Shown here: in pieces, positions 15,016 through 18,724 of the stretch
Numbering within the stretch: the first letter of the stretch is position 1
Layout of the letters: the number at the start of each line of letters is the position of its first letter
The notes under the pieces: model-generated
Told to the model about the DNA's origin: nothing
Databases searched by the model: none
Seen by the model: the letters and a program-made list of their open reading frames with translations, nothing else
Program-made: the position numbers and the translations under genes
Assembly: GCA_017996515.1 (NCBI GenBank)
Contig: JAGOGU010000004.1
Location: forward strand, 1-18,724
Length of the DNA: 18,724 nt
Reading direction: 5' to 3'
Origin: Allobrachymonas sp.
GTDB lineage: Bacteria; Pseudomonadota; Gammaproteobacteria; Burkholderiales; Burkholderiaceae_C

Positions 15016-16530
15016 ATGCAAATGCGCATCTCCGCCGGGCTGATTGCCTTGATTGTGGTATGGGGTCTTGTTTCTCCCGAAACACTGGGTTCATCTTTCA
15101 GCGACATGCTAAGCATCGTGTCACGCAACTTCGGCTGGCTGTATCTGTGGATCGTGCTGGCACTGGTCTTTCTGGCTCTGTTTCTGGCCGTGAGCCGTTA
15201 CGGCGACCTCAAGCTGGGAGCAGATGACGATGAACCAGAATTTTCGCTGGCTTCGTGGTTTTCCATGCTTTTTTCCGCTGGCATGGGTATTGGTTTGGTG
15301 TACTGGGGCGTTGCTGAACCACTTTCGCACTTTATCTCGCCGCCACCCGATGTCATTGCGGGCACACCCGAAGCGGCCAACACCGCCATGCGGTATGCAT
15401 TCTTTCACTGGGGGCTGCATCCTTGGGCCATTTACGGCATTGTGGGACTTTGCATTGCATTTTTTCAGTTTCGACGCAACAGCTCCGCGCTCATCAGTTC
15501 GGCCACTGAAACATTGCCCTGGCGCTGGGCGCGCGCACTCTCGCCCGCCTTCAACATCATGGCCATAGTAGCTACGGCTTTTGGTGTGGCAGCATCGCTT
15601 GGCATCGGCGCAGCGCAAATCAACAGTGGTTTACACAGCGTATTCGGCATGCCGATGGGCACTGCCTGGCAAGTCGGCATCATCATCGTGGTGACGTTTC
15701 TGTTCATAGTCTCATCCGTGACCGGGGTCGATCGCGGCGTGAAATTGCTTTCACAAGCCAATCTGATAGCGGCCGCTCTACTGGCGCTGTGCATATTCAT
15801 TTTTGGCCCAACCGTTGCCATTCTCGACACGTTCTCCAACACCTTGGGCAGCTATCTATCGAGCTTTGTGCGCATGAGTTTGCGCCTCACGCCCTTTCGC
15901 GATTCAGTCTGGATTGGTGACTGGACCATCTTTTACTGGGCATGGTGGATATCCTGGTCACCCTTTGTCGGCCTGTTCATCGCGCGTATCTCCAAAGGCA
16001 GAACCATTCGTGAATTTTTACTGGGCGTGGTCATTACGCCCACGCTGGTGGGGTTTGCCTGGTTCTCGGTATTTGGCGGCACCGCCTTGAATATGGAAAT
16101 TTTCCAGAATGCAAGCCTGACCGAAGCTGCCAGCCAAGACCCTTCATTGGCACTGTTTGCCATGCTGGATCAACTGCCGCTCGCTGCCCTGACAAGCGTG
16201 GTGGCAACATTGCTGGTTATCATCTTTTTCATCACCTCGGGCGATTCGGCCACCTTGGTGCTGGCCAGCATGAGCCAAAATGGTACTTCTACGCCATCCA
16301 ACCGCAGCAAGATTATCTGGGGTGCTCTGGTATCCGGCATTGCCCTGTCCTTGCTACTGGCGGGCGGGCTCAAAGCCGTGCAGACGGCAACTATCCTTTT
16401 TGCCCTGCCTTTTTGCATCGTTCTGGCACTGATGACTATCGCTTTGCTGCGCGCCATCAAACAGGACTGGGCAGAAGAGCAGCGCCAACAACGCGAACTA
16501 CGACGCAAAATGCGTACGTTGGTGCAGTAA
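15016..16530 (+). CDS. BCCT family transporter (betaine/carnitine/choline type)
   Basis: A 504-residue inner-membrane protein with about twelve hydrophobic segments and the hallmarks of the BCCT family, which imports or exchanges trimethylammonium compounds, usually with sodium or protons. The glycine-rich motif GMGIGLVYWGVAEPL matches the unwound substrate helix; the fifth position is Gly, where choline carriers of the BetT type have Asp, so glycine betaine or a similar zwitterion is likelier than choline. The second signature is in WTIFYWAWWISWSPFVG followed by LFIARISKGRTIREF, with the tryptophans of the cation-binding box. The N-terminus is short. The C-terminal tail (about 25 residues, many Arg, Lys, Gln) is shorter than the osmosensing tail of BetP. 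Start ATG 15016 has AAGGAG six bases upstream. No catabolic genes for betaine or carnitine adjoin it, which favours osmoprotection over nutrition. The exact substrate is not determined. Confidence 0.9.
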   Translation: MQMRISAGLIALIVVWGLVSPETLGSSFSDMLSIVSRNFGWLYLWIVLALVFLALFLAVSRYGDLKLGADDDEPEFSLASWFSMLFSAGMGIGLVYWGVAEPLSHFISPPPDVIAGTPEAANTAMRYAFFHWGLHPWAIYGIVGLCIAFFQFRRNSSALISSATETLPWRWARALSPAFNIMAIVATAFGVAASLGIGAAQINSGLHSVFGMPMGTAWQVGIIIVVTFLFIVSSVTGVDRGVKLLSQANLIAAALLALCIFIFGPTVAILDTFSNTLGSYLSSFVRMSLRLTPFRDSVWIGDWTIFYWAWWISWSPFVGLFIARISKGRTIREFLLGVVITPTLVGFAWFSVFGGTALNMEIFQNASLTEAASQDPSLALFAMLDQLPLAALTSVVATLLVIIFFITSGDSATLVLASMSQNGTSTPSNRSKIIWGALVSGIALSLLLAGGLKAVQTATILFALPFCIVLALMTIALLRAIKQDWAEEQRQQRELRRKMRTLVQ

Positions 16531-16572
16531 AAAACGGTGCGGCGCAGTGCACGACGCGGAGAGCAGCGATCA

Positions 16573-16590
16573 ACGCGCACGCGCGCGCAC
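16573..16590. repeat. 18-bp alternating purine-pyrimidine tract between convergent genes
   Basis: ACGCGCACGCGCGCGCAC alternates purine and pyrimidine without a break, the pattern prone to Z-DNA. It ends at the base before the stop codon of the minus-strand dGTPase-like gene, 43 bases after the BCCT stop. Any role is speculative. Confidence 0.4.
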
Positions 16591-17772
16591 TCAAAATCCG
16601 GCGTGCAGCACCTGCTTGCCGGTGAGTAAGGTGTGCTCCCGCAGGGCAAAACGGTCCGTCATGCCGGCGATGTAGTCAGCCACGGCGCGCGCTTTGTCGG
16701 TGCGCTCGGCAAACTCGGGCGGCATGGTCTGCGGCTGCTGGCTATAGTGCGCAAACAGATCACGAATGACTTGTTGCGCCTGCTCCATGTTTTGCACCAC
16801 TTGCGGATGCCTGTACAGCGCCTGCATCAAAAACCGCTTGAGCACCTGCGAGCGATCGCGCATGGCATCGTCAAACCCCAGCAAAGGCGGGCTGCGCCGA
16901 ATGACCTCTACATTGGCTGGCTGCAACGCCTGCAAGCGCTGCAAGGTTGCGGATACCACATTCAGAATCTGTGCGCTCAGCATGCGGCGAATGGTCTCGT
17001 ACCATAGGCGACGGCCTTGCAGGGACGGCCATTCTGCCCTGACCTGCGCATGGTATTCGGCCACCAAGGGCACCTGCAGTACATCCTCCCACTGCAACAG
17101 GCCAGAGCGCAAGCCGTCATCCACATCGTGCGCATTGTAGGCAATCTCATCCGCTAGATTGGCTAGCTGTGCCTCAAGGCTGGGTTGCTGGTGCAGCAAA
17201 AAACGCAGCCCGATGCCATCTGGCTCTCGCTCCTGCAAGTACTGCGCATTGCGGTGCGAACAGTGCTTGAGAATGCCCTCACGGGTTTCAAAACACAGGT
17301 TCAGGCCATCAAAGCCCGGGTAGCGCTGCTCCAACGTATCGACCACGCGCAAGCTTTGCATATTGTGTTCAAAGCCGCCATCATTCTGCATGCAGGCATT
17401 GAGCGCATCCTGCCCGGCATGCCCGAATGGGGTATGCCCCAAGTCGTGTGCCAGCGCAATAGCTTCAACCAAGTCCTCATCCAGCGCCAATGCCCGCGCA
17501 ATGCTGCGGCCAATCTGAGCCACCTCCAGCGTATGTGTCAGGCGCGTGCGAAACAAATCACCTTCGTGGTTCAGAAATACCTGGGTTTTATAGACCAAAC
17601 GCCGAAAGGCCGATGAATGCACGATGCGATCGCGATCGCGTTGAAACATGCCACGCGTCTGCGCGTCTTCTTCAGGCTGGCGGCGGCCACGGCTTTGTAG
17701 CGGGTGGCAGGCCCAAGGCGCATGCTGCGCATTGTCTGCCAGCCCCTCAATGCCACGAATATAAACCGCCAT
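16591..17772 (-). CDS. dgt: Deoxyguanosinetriphosphate triphosphohydrolase-like HD-domain protein
   Basis: A 393-residue HD-domain hydrolase of the dGTPase family, which splits dNTPs into deoxynucleoside and triphosphate. Metal ligands of the HD site are visible: His80 in RTRLTHTLEV, His109-Asp110 in ALAHDLGHTPFGHAG, and Asp208 in NLADEIAYNAHDVDDG. The upstream SSAFRRLVYKTQVF block is also typical. Length fits the shorter type-2 group usually annotated as dGTPase-like, rather than the 505-residue Escherichia coli Dgt, so the natural substrate may be several dNTPs. The frame starts at ATG 17772 with only a weak CAAGAG ribosome-binding site. It lies 113 bases downstream of aroB on the same strand, a pairing I recall from related bacteria, so co-transcription is likely. 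The codons for Arg-Asp-Arg-Asp-Arg near residues 45-49 create overlapping GCGATCGC sites; this is coding, not a repeat element. Confidence 0.9.
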   Translation of the reverse strand: MAVYIRGIEGLADNAQHAPWACHPLQSRGRRQPEEDAQTRGMFQRDRDRIVHSSAFRRLVYKTQVFLNHEGDLFRTRLTHTLEVAQIGRSIARALALDEDLVEAIALAHDLGHTPFGHAGQDALNACMQNDGGFEHNMQSLRVVDTLEQRYPGFDGLNLCFETREGILKHCSHRNAQYLQEREPDGIGLRFLLHQQPSLEAQLANLADEIAYNAHDVDDGLRSGLLQWEDVLQVPLVAEYHAQVRAEWPSLQGRRLWYETIRRMLSAQILNVVSATLQRLQALQPANVEVIRRSPPLLGFDDAMRDRSQVLKRFLMQALYRHPQVVQNMEQAQQVIRDLFAHYSQQPQTMPPEFAERTDKARAVADYIAGMTDRFALREHTLLTGKQVLHAGF

Positions 17773-17885
17773 TTATTTGCTCTTGTAAAAATTGCTCATC
17801 GCGCCGGTCTGACCATCTGACCAAGCGCACCGTCTTGATGCCTAGTGGGCTGACACGCCCCACATTCGCCCGACGACCGCTTGCC

Positions 17886-18724
17886 TCATGCCGCCAGGCT
17901 GCAAGCGGCAATGGTTTCGGCAATCATGGCGTCAGGCACTGCCGCCAATGCGGCCTCGCCCGATCGTACCAGTACCACAAAGCGTATGGCGCCTGCCTCC
18001 GCTTTTTTATCCACCCGCATATGCTGCAACCAGGCCTCTACATTGGCCGCAGCGTCTTGCGCCAAGCGGGGCGCCTGCACCGGCAGGCCAGCAGCCTGCA
18101 CCAGCTGGCGCAGCCGATTAGTAAAGACTGCATCCACCAAGCCCAACCGCTGCGACAAGTGAGCCGCCATCACCAATCCGCAGCCAACCGCTTCTCCATG
18201 CAGCCACACCCCATAGCCCATACCGGCTTCGATCGCATGCGCAAATGTATGCCCCAAGTTCAGAATGGCGCGCATGCCGCCTTCTTGCTCGTCTTGCGCC
18301 ACCACCCAGGCCTTGATCTCGCAACTGCGCTGTACCGCCACGCGCAAAACGTCATGCTGACGCACACGCAAGGCTGGCATGTTCTGCTCCAGCCAATCCA
18401 AGAACGCCATATCGGCAATCGGCCCGTATTTGATCACTTCGGCCAGACCGGCACAGAATTCGCGCTCGGGCAAGGTCGCCAGCGTGTCCATATCGCACAC
18501 CACCAGGCGAGGCTGATAAAAAGCGCCAATCATGTTTTTGCCAAGCGGATGATTCACGGCTGTTTTGCCACCCACGGAAGAGTCCACTTGTGCCAGCAAG
18601 GTAGTGGGCACTTGCACAAAAGGCACCCCTCGCATATAGCAGGCAGCCGCAAACCCCGTGACATCACCCACAACGCCACCTCCCAGCGCAAAAATCACCG
18701 TCTTGCGGTCACATTGCTGCCCCA
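17886..18724 (-). CDS. aroB: 3-dehydroquinate synthase AroB (5' end beyond window)
   Basis: AroB converts 3-deoxy-D-arabino-heptulosonate 7-phosphate to 3-dehydroquinate, the second step of the shikimate pathway, using NAD and a divalent metal. About 279 residues are visible, the C-terminal three quarters of a protein of about 360. The frame continues past the right edge: before the GTG at 18698, codons for QQCDRKT precede [12 protein letters not shown], so that GTG is internal. Motifs are the NAD-binding [13 protein letters not shown], then [20 protein letters not shown] and [14 protein letters not shown], the metal ligand glutamate in [22 protein letters not shown] with a metal-binding histidine, and LHGEAVGCG with the other. 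The dGTPase-like gene follows on the same strand after 113 bases. Confidence 0.96.
   Translation of the reverse strand, partial: GQQCDRKTVIFALGGGVVGDVTGFAAACYMRGVPFVQVPTTLLAQVDSSVGGKTAVNHPLGKNMIGAFYQPRLVVCDMDTLATLPEREFCAGLAEVIKYGPIADMAFLDWLEQNMPALRVRQHDVLRVAVQRSCEIKAWVVAQDEQEGGMRAILNLGHTFAHAIEAGMGYGVWLHGEAVGCGLVMAAHLSQRLGLVDAVFTNRLRQLVQAAGLPVQAPRLAQDAAANVEAWLQHMRVDKKAEAGAIRFVVLVRSGEAALAAVPDAMIAETIAACSLAA

Noticed and set aside
14663..15043. A 126-codon frame with a hydrophobic segment before the BCCT gene
   Set aside because: It overlaps the well-supported transporter start, has no good ribosome-binding site and no resemblance to any family I know.
17630..17642. Overlapping GCGATCGC (HIP1-like) sites
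   Set aside because: They are fully explained by codons for alternating Arg and Asp in the dGTPase-like protein.
1..18724. A defence system, prophage, secondary-metabolite cluster or other multi-gene novelty
   Set aside because: All well-supported genes but the lipoprotein belong to known, mainly housekeeping, families, and their order gives no sign of an inserted island.

Overview
This window reads as a stretch of chromosome from a betaproteobacterium, most likely of the order Burkholderiales and close to Comamonadaceae. That placement rests on GC-rich coding DNA, the protein types, and neighbourhoods I recall from that family (a DUF721/DciA gene beside secA, secA followed by argJ, an Lrp-type regulator beside glmS, aroB followed by a dGTPase-like gene). 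It is inference from memory, not a database result. There is no rRNA, tRNA, insertion sequence, prophage or CRISPR array that I can see. Both ends cut through genes.

Layout. Bases 1-952 hold the C-terminal metallo-beta-lactamase-like part of the DNA-uptake channel ComEC (+). A short DciA/DUF721 gene (-) converges on it. A divergent control region (about 1303-1568) then leads into secA (+), argJ, rpiA and lgt, a closely spaced co-directional run that ends at a perfect hairpin (7252-7280). A crotonase-family gene (+) follows and converges with proC (-). A 509-base control region separates proC from the divergent gdhA (+), which is followed by a small lipoprotein gene (+). An Lrp/AsnC regulator (-) and glmS (+) diverge from a very AT-rich island. 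After 550 bases with no convincing gene comes a BCCT-type transporter (+), which converges with a dGTPase-like gene (-) and aroB (-, cut by the window end).

How the genes fit together. Most are housekeeping: protein export (secA), lipoprotein maturation (lgt), arginine, proline and aromatic amino-acid synthesis (argJ, proC, aroB), ammonium assimilation (gdhA), the pentose phosphate pathway (rpiA) and cell-wall amino-sugar supply (glmS). gdhA makes glutamate and proC finishes proline from glutamate, and these two share one divergent control region.

I found no multi-gene system that looks new. The interesting signals are in the non-coding parts: a 32-codon reading frame with its own ribosome-binding site that overlaps the start of secA and could be a leader peptide; a 12-bp element repeated in inverted orientation at the divergent proC/gdhA promoters; a 35-bp dyad in the AT island before the Lrp-type gene; and a 13-base string shared by the leaders of rpiA and glmS. 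All are unverified and some may be chance.
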